Source of the DNA: Isohypsibius dastychi
Taxonomy: Eukaryota > Tardigrada > Eutardigrada > Parachela > Isohypsibiidae
Assembly: GCA_034696485.1 (NCBI GenBank)
Contig: JAQIWT010000221.1
Span: 1-27,653, forward strand
Reading direction: 5' to 3'
Length of the DNA stretch: 27,653 nt
How positions within the stretch are numbered: the stretch's first letter is position 1; each line of letters starts with the position of its first letter. A program made the position numbers and the translations under genes. Below are positions 11,501-22,250 of the stretch, in pieces. The notes below the pieces were generated by a model. The model worked only from the letters and a program-made list of their open reading frames with translations. It made no database searches and had not been told where the DNA came from.

Positions 11501-12247
11501 AATTGCGTCACTGCTAACCACCTGTTGAATATTGAAGTTACAGGAAGATGTGGCTAACTGTGAACCGACTGACCTTGTCTCATTATTCATCACATAGCTG
11601 CTTCGGTAAAAACCTCTGTTGTCGGTGACAAGCTTGCCATCAAAAGCAAGCGCAAGCACATACCCATCTCCACCTTCCAACTGTTTCTCGGTTTTGATAA
11701 TCCAGAGGTTTCGTTTTTCGTCTTGAGACATGGACTGGATCGTGATTGACTGAGGTCCTCGAGCCAGAGAACCACCCCATATTTTTAAGTCCCAGGCATG
11801 CAGGATGATTGTGTCTGTTGCTTCAGCTACTCGAAAATAAATTGAAACCGAACCTGCTGTCGTGAAGTCAAGCGATGCGTCAGTAGCGACATCAGGATGC
11901 GGAAGATGAACTTCAAGAAACAAATCGTAGTGAGTCGGAATGATTGATTTAGGAAGGCGATATGTTGCGTTCTCAGGGATCGCTGGCGAGCCCGTGGTAA
12001 AGATTTCTGGTAAAAGCGAAGGCAAAGCGGTAGCTTTTGTCGGAATCTGGGGTATCCTGGTTGTGCTTTGGTTAAGGTTTGTGATTATGCTCTGTAGACT
12101 CTTGATCTCAGTGTTCTGCTCCGTGAAGAGGATCGCCAAAGCAACTGCGGCTGATACAGCTGTTATGATGCACAATCCGAGCAAGAATAAGCTGAACTTG
12201 TTAAACCGAATTCCACTTTTGGATTTGGAATGCTCTTCGATAACCAT
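8522..12247 (-). CDS. Aminopeptidase N-like M1 zinc ectopeptidase
   Basis: Exons: 12247-11574, 11521-11242, 11184-11058, 11000-10846, 10791-10678, 10622-10485, 10433-10055, 10002-9872, 9818-9763, 9701-9468, 9408-9301, 9249-9082, 9027-8887, 8828-8771, 8739-8697, 8637-8522; 973 aa, frame intact, typical of the family. It is a type II membrane protein: short basic cytoplasmic tail, signal anchor about 18-41, Ser/Thr/Pro-rich stalk about 42-95, then the M1 fold. The substrate motif GAMEN is at 371-375, zinc ligands are HELAH (407-411) and Glu430 of LNEGFA, and the catalytic Tyr494 lies in HSYQKGAAVLRM. The C-terminal ERAP1-like domain runs to NIRWMEKY. It should release N-terminal residues from extracellular peptides. 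The usual YPLPK stretch before DMVAVPDF is missing or shortened at the exon 3/4 junction, whose donor GTTCGT is weak. The exon 15 donor (8696) is also weak. Confidence 0.92.
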
Positions 12248-13084
12248 GTTTTAGGAATAATCCTGGATTAAACAGTTCTGCCAGTATTCTTGTTAATCAG
12301 AACACCCAAGATTACCAAGCAAACTAGTTACGTCCAACACGAACGAAAACAGTGCTCTCCTTCTGGATCGGTTCTTTATCTTATCGACATGGCGCTATCG
12401 TTTCATGTACTGCATGTGTATGCATACAGAGATGACTGCATTAATTATGAGCGTGGTCAGGTACTGAGCACGGTACACATTGTACACGCAGAAAATCTGG
12501 ATGTTCGTGTGTAAATTTTACAGACTTGTGTGTGTAAATTTTGCAGACTTTTTGCAGACCGGCTGCCAAGATTGTCGATTTAGCAATTCGAATCTTCTGT
12601 GACAGCTACCGCCTACTCACAGAAAGAACATTTGTCAAATTTTATCGGAACTCACACCTTTGTAAAGAGGTTCAACAAAACTACAGTCGCTTCTACTGTT
12701 ATGGTGGCGCCACAAAACCGCAATACCTTCGGACCACAATATTGTGTAACCATGAGAACTAAAACTGGAAACTGACCAAACAGACACGAGCACTGATATT
12801 CAGAGATTCCTCATTCTTGCTTGCAGCCCGCTCACAGATTATTCTGTCATAAGTTCCAATAGTCTGGAGTATGGACAAAAAACAACGATCGAAAAATGAT
12901 CGAAAACTTTACAAGGTATTTGTTCCGTAAAACCCATTACATGTCAAAAACTGTGCCAAAAATATCTACAGTAGAGCGATTGAAAAGAAACCCCAGGAAG
13001 TATCACCTTTCCCCATTTGTCTTTCTGAAATGAAACTGCTTTTGAATTTGGATTTGAACCAGCATTGACGTTGCAATCGCATGT
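12248..13084. promoter_or_regulatory. Upstream region of the aminopeptidase gene, downstream of the receptor gene
   Basis: About 840 bp between the aminopeptidase ATG and the receptor stop codon, both genes on the minus strand. It must contain the aminopeptidase promoter and the receptor 3' UTR. I searched it for guanylate-cyclase or kinase-homology exons of the receptor and recognised none. A 21-base direct repeat lies at 12507-12550. Confidence 0.4.
12507..12550. repeat. Two-copy 21-bp direct repeat
   Basis: GTGTGTAAATTTTACAGACT at 12507 recurs at 12530 as GTGTGTAAATTTTGCAGACT. It lies in the presumed upstream region of the aminopeptidase gene, about 260 bp before its ATG. Confidence 0.7.
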
Positions 13085-15676
13085 TCATATACTGCCTACT
13101 TCGTCGGATAAGTGTGCAGTGGTCGAGAATCCTTGGATATCCAGTGAAGACAGCGCCCACCAGCTTGCAGAAATAAGATACCAGCGCATGCCGACTCTAT
13201 AAAATAGTTTTTCCTTGCTACGCCAATTGTTAAATTAGCAAGAGATGCTCCCACCTGACAAAAACTAAACCGCCGATGAAGAGACAGATTAGACCAATCA
13301 CAACTGCGGCTCTCGCTGCTCCGTCCTCTAGCAATCCCGCTACGACAAACACAAGTGCCGTGCCATTAGATCGGCAGTTGGATACAACTTACTTTTTTCT
13401 GTACAGCTGCTTTTCAGACCGTTGAAGCCACAGAATGGTTCGTTGGGGGGCGGCCAGATTGGTCCAACCCAAGATGGAGTTGAGTTTGAGATGACGATGA
13501 CCTGCTTGTCTTCGGATTGAGCGGCAAACACCTAGAAAAAAACCTTTCTGTAAAGAAAGCGCTGTTAAACGGCGGATGCTTACTGTCCGCCTTCCTTCAT
13601 TATCATAAGTCGACAAGCTGTAAGCTGCCGTACACAGACCAGAGGAGTCAATTGTAAGGGGACCAATCTTCGTTTCGTATGTTCGGTTAAGAAAACGATC
13701 AGCTATGGCCGTGCCGTCATTCAGGTCCTCTCTCGCTTCGAGCATCTCTTGGAAAACCTCATGAAATCAACGTTTCAGCAAAACAATGCAACTGTAATAG
13801 GATTGATTATTTGTACCTCCCCCAAAGCAGATAAACCCAAGTACCCAGCTTTTAATAAAGATACCTGTTAAAAAATCGCATTGTTACTCTCAGATCACAC
13901 TTAAGTCGTCACGGTCTTGAGGACACCCACCCTTCCATCATCTGGGTACGAGACATTAAAGTTCTCCCGAGAACGCTGCCGAAGGTACTGGCTGACTAGA
14001 CGGTTGGTTGATGAGTTGTTGTCAGTTGTTGGATGAATGATGAATTGAGAACGAAATGCTTTCCGAGCAATCTAATGCAAAAATTACGAAACTATTACTA
14101 CTGGGTGTGTTGCTCATGGAAAGGAAGGTTCGCTAGGCACCTGGTTCTTATTTTTCGAATCAGCAGGATAATACCAACTAAAGTTTCCATAATACTGCGG
14201 CATGTCAGTCGTAGGCTCCATTGAAAAATACACCTGTGAGGTTGGAACGTCAAGTGAAAAAAAATCGAAACACTCATCGGACACTCACATGTTCTCCGTT
14301 TGTCAGATTCAGGATCGATGCTTCAACCTGGAAGCACTTTTTGTACTGCGTTAAGCCCGGCGAAAGGCCTGAGTAAGTGTTACGGTTTATTTCGTCATTC
14401 GATACTGGTACTCACCATCAATGATCTGGCAGCATCACTGGATCCGTAGAAAAATAACACTGCAGAATCAGCGCTTCGTTTTTCAAATGAAATTTGATTG
14501 AGCAGCCACTGTAATGACCATGGACCATACACGTTTTACCTCGGCTAATTGATGTGAATTCTTTCAGTATAGCGCTATAATTCGTCTTGACATTAGGCAC
14601 CGACTCAAAGAGGCGTAAGTACGTGGGCCATTTTCGCTTTTTCGTGCTGGCTAGCACAGCAACTGCCACCGCTTCGTTTATTGGTGCACTGTTCACCTCG
14701 CTGACGATGAACACTGTCGTCCAGTTGGACTGAGCCATGACTTGCACGGAAAAGTCTACATAGCCATTGAAAACCACGTAGGCAACTGAGATCCATGTGG
14801 GTCGCAAAGCTCATCCAGTGAACTGACCATTGGCTGTTATCCTGCGAAGACAAATTCTTCAACTGGAAATACGGTACATCGCCCTGAGCATTCACAATCC
14901 GGGAGGCTTGAACTGCTTACGTCGACATGTAGAACTGATTCCACCGTCTCGCATAATTGTTTATCAAGTGCGGCACAACGCAACCTGCAATTTCAGAATC
15001 ATAAAAACAAATATCGACGAAGAGTTAGTATATTATCACTGAGCACGTTCGTCCTCTGTAGCCGGCAAAAGTGTTGACTTGTTGACTGTTGATTCAAGTA
15101 CAGTTCTCCCAGGAATTCTCTGGCAAACCAAGGACCGCCTCCAATAGGCTTAACATGAAAGGCGGTGCTTAGTTTGTCAGAAAATTCTGGGAGAACTGTA
15201 GTCAACAGTTCTGCCGGCAGCAGGAGCCGGCAAAATAGTCGACTTGTTTAATGTCCACAAGTTTTCCAAAGGCAGAGAGAAAGTCAATATTTTTGTCAAA
15301 GGGAGAGAGAAAGTCAACACTTTTGCAGGAGCCAGATGCATGACCGGCAGCTGGGTTTCGAGTGCGTACCTGGGTTAACCAAAACCGATACAGCCTCGCT
15401 AGGAGATCTTTGCTGACGGTAATACCACCGGGTCAATAGATGCTCGTAATTGTCATCGAAATCGAGGCATGTGCGATGACTTTTGTCGTAGATGGTCAAC
15501 AGGTTAAACTTCATGCTGCCATTGTAGCGCTCATTCAGCTCATCCACAGCCAGCTCGTATGCTGGCTGGGTGTAGACTAGTGAGTTAACACCTGTTGGAT
15601 GATATACACTCATTACCATGATGTCGATCTCGACGCCCTGCGTTGCGGCCAAGAAGAGAATAAAAACATAAATCAT
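13085..15676 (-). CDS. NPR-like single-pass receptor, ANF-receptor ectodomain, short tail
   Basis: Exons: 15676-15370, 14984-14921, about 14822-14540, 14459-14416, 14327-14289, 14233-14141, 14071-13931, 13864-13817, 13745-13584, 13531-13393, 13339-13255, 13217-13085; about 512 aa. After a signal peptide comes a ligand-binding domain of the natriuretic peptide receptor/receptor guanylyl cyclase type: SNWTTVFIVSE, VLFFYGSSDAARSLM, DGTAIADRFLN and the membrane-proximal PPPNEPFCGF. One transmembrane helix (AAVVIGLICLFIGGLVFV) follows, then about 44 cytoplasmic residues (KEKLFYRVGMRWYL) and TGA. No kinase-homology or cyclase domain follows, so it resembles the clearance receptor NPR-C in layout. 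Exon 3 is unresolved: acceptor and phase favour one frame (SLDELCDPHGSQLPTW), the rest of the exon another, and no splice of normal size joins them. Confidence 0.78.
15061..15331. mobile_element. Foldback/MITE-like insertion in receptor intron 1
   Basis: A perfect 16-base inverted pair, gcaaaagtgttgactt at 15065-15080 and its complement at 15311-15326, bounds about 270 bp. Inside, 15099-15119 pairs with 15179-15200 (core cagttctccc), and GCCGGC motifs recur at 15061, about 15213 and about 15227. It has no coding capacity. It sits wholly inside the first intron and accounts for most of that intron's unusual length (385 bp). Confidence 0.7.
15268..15325. repeat. Two-copy 30-bp tandem repeat
   Basis: The unit begins aaagg(c/g)agagagaaagtca and recurs with a 30-base period, at 15268 and 15298. 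It lies at the right end of the intronic foldback element, and the second copy contains that element's terminal inverted repeat. Confidence 0.7.
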
Positions 15677-17561
15677 GATATGCAACCAGAATAAAAATTA
15701 GAAGCTCTCCTTGCACATGTGGCTAATGAAAGCGCTAGAACGAAAACAACATATGATATATCATGAATATACTGCGAAGTTGAACGTTATAGGTTTTGGT
15801 GGCTTCTTATTTCGACTCGGATTCATACAGGAGCAGATACTGACCCTTTTTGTTTTGCTTCTAGATTGTGATTTTCCTAACCCGGAGTCATTGCGCATCC
15901 GGCTTACAAGCAAAACTCGGGAACGCGGAAATCCAGGTTTGAAAACCAAGAAGTGCATAAGATAGGATTTTTGCGGTGATCACTGCCTCACCAATGAGGC
16001 GGTTGATTACGGGCCCTGGAGCGAAAAAAAGGGAAGAAAAGAGGAGAAAACTCTTTAATTTGGTGGAAAAGTGGCAGTGATTTGGTCATCGGGGCTTACC
16101 GGTTCAGGCGGTCGGGGCATAACTTTTCTCTGCTTGGCGCAGTGGAAGCGTGACCGACAACATATAGAGTAAGTCTGTAAGTCTGTGGCACCAACCGCAT
16201 GTGAGAATGTTATGTGTAAACACTTTGTGGTTAACAGCTAATTCCTTCTCGGCAGTGGTGATTATTGGTGCTCCGGGGGCCTGGGGATCGTGGGGGAATG
16301 GGATAATCAAGTCTCCGCCCAACTATGGTACGAGGTAAAAATCCAAATGTGCTTGGTCGGTTTTTAAGCGCCTGGCACAAACTCTCGCTCAGTGGCTAAT
16401 TCAGCACCCGCTCGGCTCATAGCAGCTAGTGTTTCATTTCGCCTGGTGTTGTTTTACTTCCTTCACGCTCTGCATTTTTTACACGGAATTTAACTACATG
16501 CTGCTTCTCCAATGCACAAACTCCATTCAGCCACGAAATATAAAATTGTGGCACAATTTTCCAACACAAAATAAAAATCTCAGAAAAAAACAAACCTTAT
16601 TTTATTTTTCATCGGCGTAAGTATACAGGATCATTTCGGTTCCTTCGTGAGATATGATAATTGATAAGGCTCTTCTCTATGTAAACAAGAATCACCGTGT
16701 TTTCATTTTGCTCTCTAGTCATCGCGGATCTTAACATCCTGCCATCCTGCTGACAAGCTGGTGCCCTGATTGACGCTTGATTACTTCGTTTTCCTGATTT
16801 TGTGCCAGGCGCTTTAAAACCGACGAGGCACATTTGGACTTTTACCTCGTAATGCATTCAACCTGCATTCAACGCAAATTTCGAAATTGGTCAAATTTTT
16901 AACTACAGTGGCTCGGAATTCTGATTATTTTATTCTTCCTCGACCCGTTCGCTCAAAAGACAGCCAAATGTTATGAAATCAGAGATAAGGCCTTTACTGT
17001 ACATCGTTCCAAAACATACATTTTCGACGTACATTGTGTGTTCCGATCGGTCCGGCAGGCTCCGCCTCGCCACATGTAAGACAAATGTGCGGCAGAGTTT
17101 TATTTTCACTATGACTGTTCGCACAGTGTCGGTTGCGATCATAAATACTGGTCTAAAGATGAAAAGATTGCCATAACATTTTATCGAAACAATACAGATG
17201 ATTGCTCTGATTGTATCTCCTATACTCTTGGAAGAAGAACAAAGGAAAGGTGTAAACACTTACTCACTTTCAGTAAGGCGGCTATACCGCAGCGGTAGCT
17301 GTGGATATTTTTTGCGTTTACCTGAAGTGCGACGCACCTAAGAGATCACAAAACGTACTACCCTGTGAAGTTTTCATGCATAACAACATGTTCTTTTGTT
17401 CATTGTTGCCCTGACAAAAAGTCAATTTGGCAATCTTTCATAAAAAAGCTATCACGAACTACCGATACGTCAGAAGCCCCAAAAATGTAAAAAAAACGCA
17501 TTAAATCTGAAAGTATGACCCACAAAAGAGCAAAGACACGATGTGCAAAATCTCGCCAGCC
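15677..17561. other. Intergenic with one TIR element, no gene recognised
   Basis: Upstream of the receptor gene and downstream of the glycine-rich gene. Apart from the TIR element at 16329-16851, I see only unsupported reading frames, including 16930-17259 on the minus strand, which matches no family I know. The receptor promoter should be at the left end. Confidence 0.45.
16329..16851. mobile_element. Non-autonomous TIR element (MITE) in a TA context
   Basis: Terminal inverted repeats of about 55 bp: the left arm starts TACGAGGTAAAAATCCAAAT and runs to about 16385, and the right arm is its near-complement, ending TTTTACCTCGTA at 16851. Both ends show TA just outside CGAGG, as expected for insertion at a TA with duplication, a Tc1/mariner-like trait. 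The roughly 410-bp interior has no transposase motif. Confidence 0.78.
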
Positions 17562-18244
17562 TTACATGGAGGTGTTACTCGTGAGATTCTTGGCAATCGA
17601 GGAGATCGAAGTGGACGCCATTTTCCCAGGTGCTGTTGCGTTTTTCGATGCTGACTGCACGGCAGGGGCAGATCGCTCGTCAAGACTATCCCCAGCAGGT
17701 AATGCCGCTCGGCCTGATCCATAATTATCTCCACCTCCACCGTAGCTGCTTTCTTGTTTGGCTCCTCCGTATCCACCACTGTGACTTCCCCCACCGTATC
17801 CACCGCTTTCTTGATGACCTCCACCATTTCCACCATATCCACCGTGTCCACCATTTCCACCTCCGTAACCTCCTTGACCTCCAGCATAGCCTCCACCTTC
17901 ATGGCCACCACCTCCGTAGCCTCCACCTCCAAATCCACCTCCACCGAACAGAGCTGCTCCAAGTGGATCAATGAACGGAAATCCACCGAATCCCCCAAAT
18001 CCCCAGGGACCCAAGAACCCTGGGAACCCGAAACCCCCGAATCCCAGGCCTAAACCAAGACCCCCAAAACCACCGAATCCTCCGAACCCCCCACCGAATC
18101 CACCACCATATCCGCCACCTCCACCACCCCAGTTGGCGTGAGCGATACCTTGAAATTAGAACAGCATGATGAAAGTTTACATTCAGGTCAAACTGCAGGT
18201 GCCTTACCAATAAGACCGGCTACAAGGATAACTGAAGCTTTCAT
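17562..18244 (-). CDS. Secreted glycine-rich protein
   Basis: Two exons, 18244-18208 and 18148-17562, 207 aa. The intron splits the signal peptide (MKASVILVAGLIGGIAHA), and the frame runs unbroken to TAA. The mature protein starts NWGGGGGGYGGG. A Gly/Phe-rich part (GGF, GLG) is followed by a Gly/Tyr/His/Ser part with YGGGG-type repeats, then a C-terminal tail of about 50 residues that is not Gly-rich and is rich in Ser, Ala and Thr. Such proteins occur in cuticle, silk-like secretions and host-defence peptides of ecdysozoans. The neighbouring CPAP1-like genes suggest cuticle, but sequence alone cannot decide. A TATA-like box lies about 57 bp upstream. Confidence 0.85.
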
Positions 18245-19251
18245 TTTGAAGAAAGAACGGAACTCTGGTAAGAACTGAATCTTGTTTCTTTTTTATCGTC
18301 GTTATATTGGGTTTTTGATACAGTACTGCTCGTAACTTTTAGTCAATCTTACTTCTTACACGCTATGATGTCAGACATTGTTACAGCACTCAAATTCGAT
18401 TGATGATGAAAGCGGTATGGTACGAATGTTTGTGGTTACCTGGCCCAATAATTCAAATTAATTCGATAACGAGAGTAATGGTTGGTTATAGAGTATTTTG
18501 TTGTCAGTTCTGTATTAGCCGTTTATTATGAAGAGGTCATCGAACAGCAGAATGGTAAGACAGCTGATTTCACGTTTTGGCCTCCAGCATTCCGGGTTCT
18601 ACGTAACTGCTTCTTTGAGATCATAAAATATTCATTTTTGAAACAGGTTTTATTTGCGTGTTTCAAGTACTAATGTGGAAAAATGCCGTGACAGAAAAGG
18701 ACCGGGATTAAAAAGATCAAATTAATGAATCGGAATGTAATGAACTATCACAATGCGAAAAGATAGGGGCTGGTTGTCTGAAAGAGGATGCGATGATCCA
18801 GAAGATCAAAACATCACTCACACGGGTTGTCTCGTGCTCCCAAAAATTTGATAGTTGAAAGTTCGTTCGCACGCGACAACGAGTCATTTTTTGTTTGGTA
18901 GAATCTGTTTGTTGTGACGCGATTTATCAAGTGGCTCCACGGGTGGCTGCTTTCAAAGTGGCCTGTGATGAACAGTGAATGCAGGATCACCAGTATGAAT
19001 AAGATTCAATTAAGTGCAGACTTTGTTTTCATGCGGATTTGATGTGACAAGACTCGCCAACAGCAACACTTTACTCTGACTGATCGTTTAACACCTCGCT
19101 TCGAAGGTCATTCCCTTCGTTCCTCACAAAAGAGCGAAATGAACTCTGCACAAAGCATGAATAGAAATCCACTTCATATCGAAATGCCGCGCTTTCTTGA
19201 GCTTCTTAGTTCCGATCTTTATGACGGCAAAACAAAGTACCGACTAAAAGA
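18245..19251. promoter_or_regulatory. Divergent intergenic region, glycine-rich gene and CPAP1-like gene
   Basis: About 1 kb separates two divergently transcribed genes for secreted proteins, so it should hold both promoters. Apart from a TATA-like box for the minus-strand gene, nothing specific is recognised. Confidence 0.4.
18301..18308 (-). promoter_or_regulatory. TATA-like box of the glycine-rich gene
   Basis: Reads AATATAAC on the minus strand, 57 bp upstream of the ATG. The small Gly/His-rich gene has a similar AATATAAG at about the same distance from its ATG. Confidence 0.4.
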
Positions 19252-21105
19252 ATGCAGTTTTTGATTGTGGTGATAGCTTGTGGGATTTTTGGGGATATTG
19301 CCGCTGAACATGTTTTCAATACTATCATTCCGAAAGACGCTGAATTTGCAAACCACGCTCTCAGAAATGCGATTCCTGGAGTGGACTATCCGATTTATGC
19401 TGGGATTCCCAAAACAAACTTCAGCTGCAATGAGAAGCCTGACTTTTCGTATCACGCGGATATTATTACCCGATGCCAGGTCTTTCATCGGTGAGATAAA
19501 TGAAATGATGAAAAAGAAGTTCAGTAGCATTCGCCAAACGCTTCAAGATGGAAACTCACACAGCCAGATGATGTTCTTTAGGTGCAGTAACGACGGGACG
19601 TTTTCCAGTTACCTATGTTCTAATTTGACCGTTTTCAACCAAGAAACGCTGGTCTGTGATTACTTCTTCAATGTGGAATGTGGAAAGTATGCAACACAAT
19701 TCTTATATGGTTATGTGCTTTGATTGATCCAGTGACCTCGATACGTTTTAGACAAATCATCCACCCGGCACAGACCAAAACCGCTCTTCCGAATCCACCC
19801 GTACCAAATAAACCAGCTTCGAAGGCAACCAGCATCCCAACGCTTGCGTCCATTCCTTTGGTCCCTGATCTGATTCTTGGTCCCAAAGCAAGAGATTTTT
19901 TCCCATTCACAACCCCGGAACCAACGGAACGGCCAGTGACTCCGAAACCCAGTTCAACACTTTCGACTCAAACCACGTCATCAGCGTCTGTTTCAAGCAG
20001 CAATGCAACGAATACGTCGGAGGTGAAGAATGAACTTTTCGTGCCAAGTGCAAGGGATTTCATGCCATTCACCAATCCAGTAGCAATTCAAGGATCGTCA
20101 ATTCCCAAGATTACATTGACCTCTTCATCCACTGGGGTCAAATCTTCGATGTCCTCCACTATGGCTTCAACAACAACTATGCTCCAAATAAGTCCAGCAT
20201 CATCCACCCTGACCTCCACTTCGTTGGGCCAACGGATAAGCAGTACTCCGATTGTGACAAACAGCATCACTTTTAGTTCACAAGTGAGCAACAATAAAAC
20301 CCTTTTACTACCGGAAAATGTCTTCCTGACATCTGGACCGTTGTTAACATCATCTGTGAAAACTTCTGTCAACAAATCAGCTACTGCTATCACTTCGGCG
20401 ATGTTCCAGGGTTCTTCCACCACAATGGTCCCAGGATTGCTCTCAATGAGAAGCCGTTTACATGTTCTTAACGCCACAACACCCAAGAGACCAACGCTGC
20501 AACATACTAGGGAGGTCCCGACGCCGAATACACGGAACGAGTCTGGAGGCCAACAGCTAGTCCACACTGAACCTTCAAACACGAGCAAGACCATGACAGC
20601 ACGCTCAGTGGTTCAAGTCAACCAAACTTTTCAGTCGGGCTTTTTGAAAAACCTCCGAAAGCTTCCGCTGTCCGCCATCCGGTTTGAGAATTTTGTCATA
20701 CCTCAAAAGCAGCTGGACAATACTGACCAGACAACCAGTGGCCGTCAACTAGCTGCCGCCACGTTGAGACCACAAGTTGTGCCAGCTAGGTTTTCCAGTT
20801 CAACCAAGAATGTTCCCATAAAAGCCTTGCGGAAACAAATTACAAAAATGCCGGCGAAGCAAAGAAAGCCAGGGCCAAAGAAAGGAACAAGGAACGCTAC
20901 GTTTATTATAAAAAAAGGTGGTACTCTGAACAGGGCACCGGCAAACAAAATTCGCCGGAAGGGGAGCAGTGCAACTGGAAATGAAAAGAATCTGGCCAAA
21001 AATGCCTCTAAGATCTCGGAGAATACTTGGAGCTCGAAACCGATTTTGTTACAGGCAACCACCGCTCCCATCAGATCATCTACTGGAACTGGGAGTATTT
21101 CATAA
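19252..21105 (+). CDS. CPAP1-like chitin-binding protein with Ser/Thr-rich tail
   Basis: Exons: 19252-19490, 19582-19686, 19752-21105; 565 aa. A signal peptide (MQFLIVVIACGIFGDIAA) is followed by a short pro-like region with GVDYPIYAGIPKTNFSC. One type-2 chitin-binding (peritrophin A, CBM14) domain spans about residues 58-113 and contains CQVFHRC, VFNQETLVCDYFFNVEC and the expected six cysteines. This is the layout of arthropod CPAP1 cuticle proteins, which bind chitin in the extracellular matrix. From about residue 115 to the end the protein is Ser/Thr/Pro-rich and mucin-like, with many possible O- and N-glycosylation sites, then strongly basic near the C-terminus (KQRKPGPKKGTR). The motif ARDFxPFTxP occurs twice (161-170, 215-224). 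A possible AATAAA lies about 510 bp downstream. Confidence 0.88.
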
Positions 21106-21379
21106 CTAAGATAAATGCCATTTGTCTTCGTGGTACTGAGTTGATGCCGTTGTTCACGAGGTGTGATTGTTCTGATGATACTGTAGGTAGATCACTCACA
21201 CAAAAAGGTAATGAAATTTCTCACTCACCGAATCCGGCAGCTTAATCTCGGAAAGAGAACAACAGAACTTTTGATCAGATTACGAGCCGTGAATAGATCT
21301 CGGGACAGCAGACTTGTCGCTGCTTTAGAGGGCGTATCAATGGCGTCGGAGCACTAAAGATCTCCCAAAAGTTCTTCGT

Positions 21380-21433
21380 AAAACTAAGTCCCCCCACCCC
21401 ATATCAGACAGATGAGGTGCGGGGTTTAGTTTT
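21380..21433. repeat. Imperfect hairpin
   Basis: The arm starting aaaactaagtccccccaccc pairs with ggtgcggggtttagtttt, with a few mismatches and a loop of about 15 bases. It lies in the presumed 3' flank of the CPAP1-like gene. Function unknown. Confidence 0.55.
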
Positions 21434-21616
21434 CTTTGGAATTTTCGGGAAGTCTGTAAAAGCAACTAATAATTCTTCACTGTTGATCGTCATCTTTTGA
21501 TGCTTGTAATTGCAATCAGGAAAACATCAAGCTTTCGTGTTTACTGAAATCTGAAGGTTTTCAAGCCCATTTTCATTTTATTTGAATTTTCGTACTGAGT
21601 CAAAATGTACGGAGCC

Positions 21617-21622
21617 AATAAA
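21617..21622 (+). terminator. Possible poly(A) signal AATAAA
   Basis: The first canonical AATAAA I noticed downstream of the CPAP1-like stop codon, about 510 bp away. The 3' UTR would be long, so the assignment is weak. Confidence 0.3.
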
Positions 21623-22250
21623 ATTTCAGGTTGAAAAATCCAATCAGCATAATTGATACGCAAATGTACATCTGACAATCGTATTTCAATGTTGAACGTG
21701 AACATATTCCAAAATGGCGTAATAACCAAATGTGGCGTAGATTTCAGTACGCTAAAAAACTACCCTATATGATTCTCATAGAGGGGGGGGGAGAATATTA
21801 ATATGCTTGTGATGACATTTGCACGATTGAACAGAGTCATATGGTCATCGGATATAATCCGTGGTGTATTCAGAGAAAGAAGGCGCCCAGTGGTCAGTAT
21901 CGTTTTGCCCCCATGTGCAACTTTCCCAACTACCAAGTTGTTTTGGGAAGTGGAAAGAGCGAGCACACACATTTCCATTTCGATGACTGCATATTACTTG
22001 GCAAGCTGATACGAAAAAAAAATCCTTTCTCAACATGCGTAGCTACACGTTCCTGCTGCTCACTTCTCAAGTATCCGGGTGCAATAATTAATGAGTGAAT
22101 AAATTACCCTTGCCATGTGTCTTTTTCTTGCGATGGTTATCGGAATTTCCTCTGGTCACTCACGTGTATAACCTGTTTCCTCTTCGTTCTCACTGACTGG
22201 AAGCGAGATTTAACGACTTTGTTTGTGTTCATTGTTCCGGGTCGGGGCGA

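Noticed and set aside
12248-13084. Kinase-homology or guanylate cyclase exons for the receptor
   Set aside because: No frame on the minus strand shows kinase or cyclase motifs, and the space is too small for both domains.
16930-17259. 109-codon minus-strand frame
   Set aside because: Mixed hydrophobic sequence without a recognisable domain or start context; no splice partners found.
17630-18053. Plus-strand Ser/Thr/His-rich reading frames
   Set aside because: They are the complement of glycine-rich codons of the minus-strand gene, which has a signal peptide, a good intron and a continuous frame.
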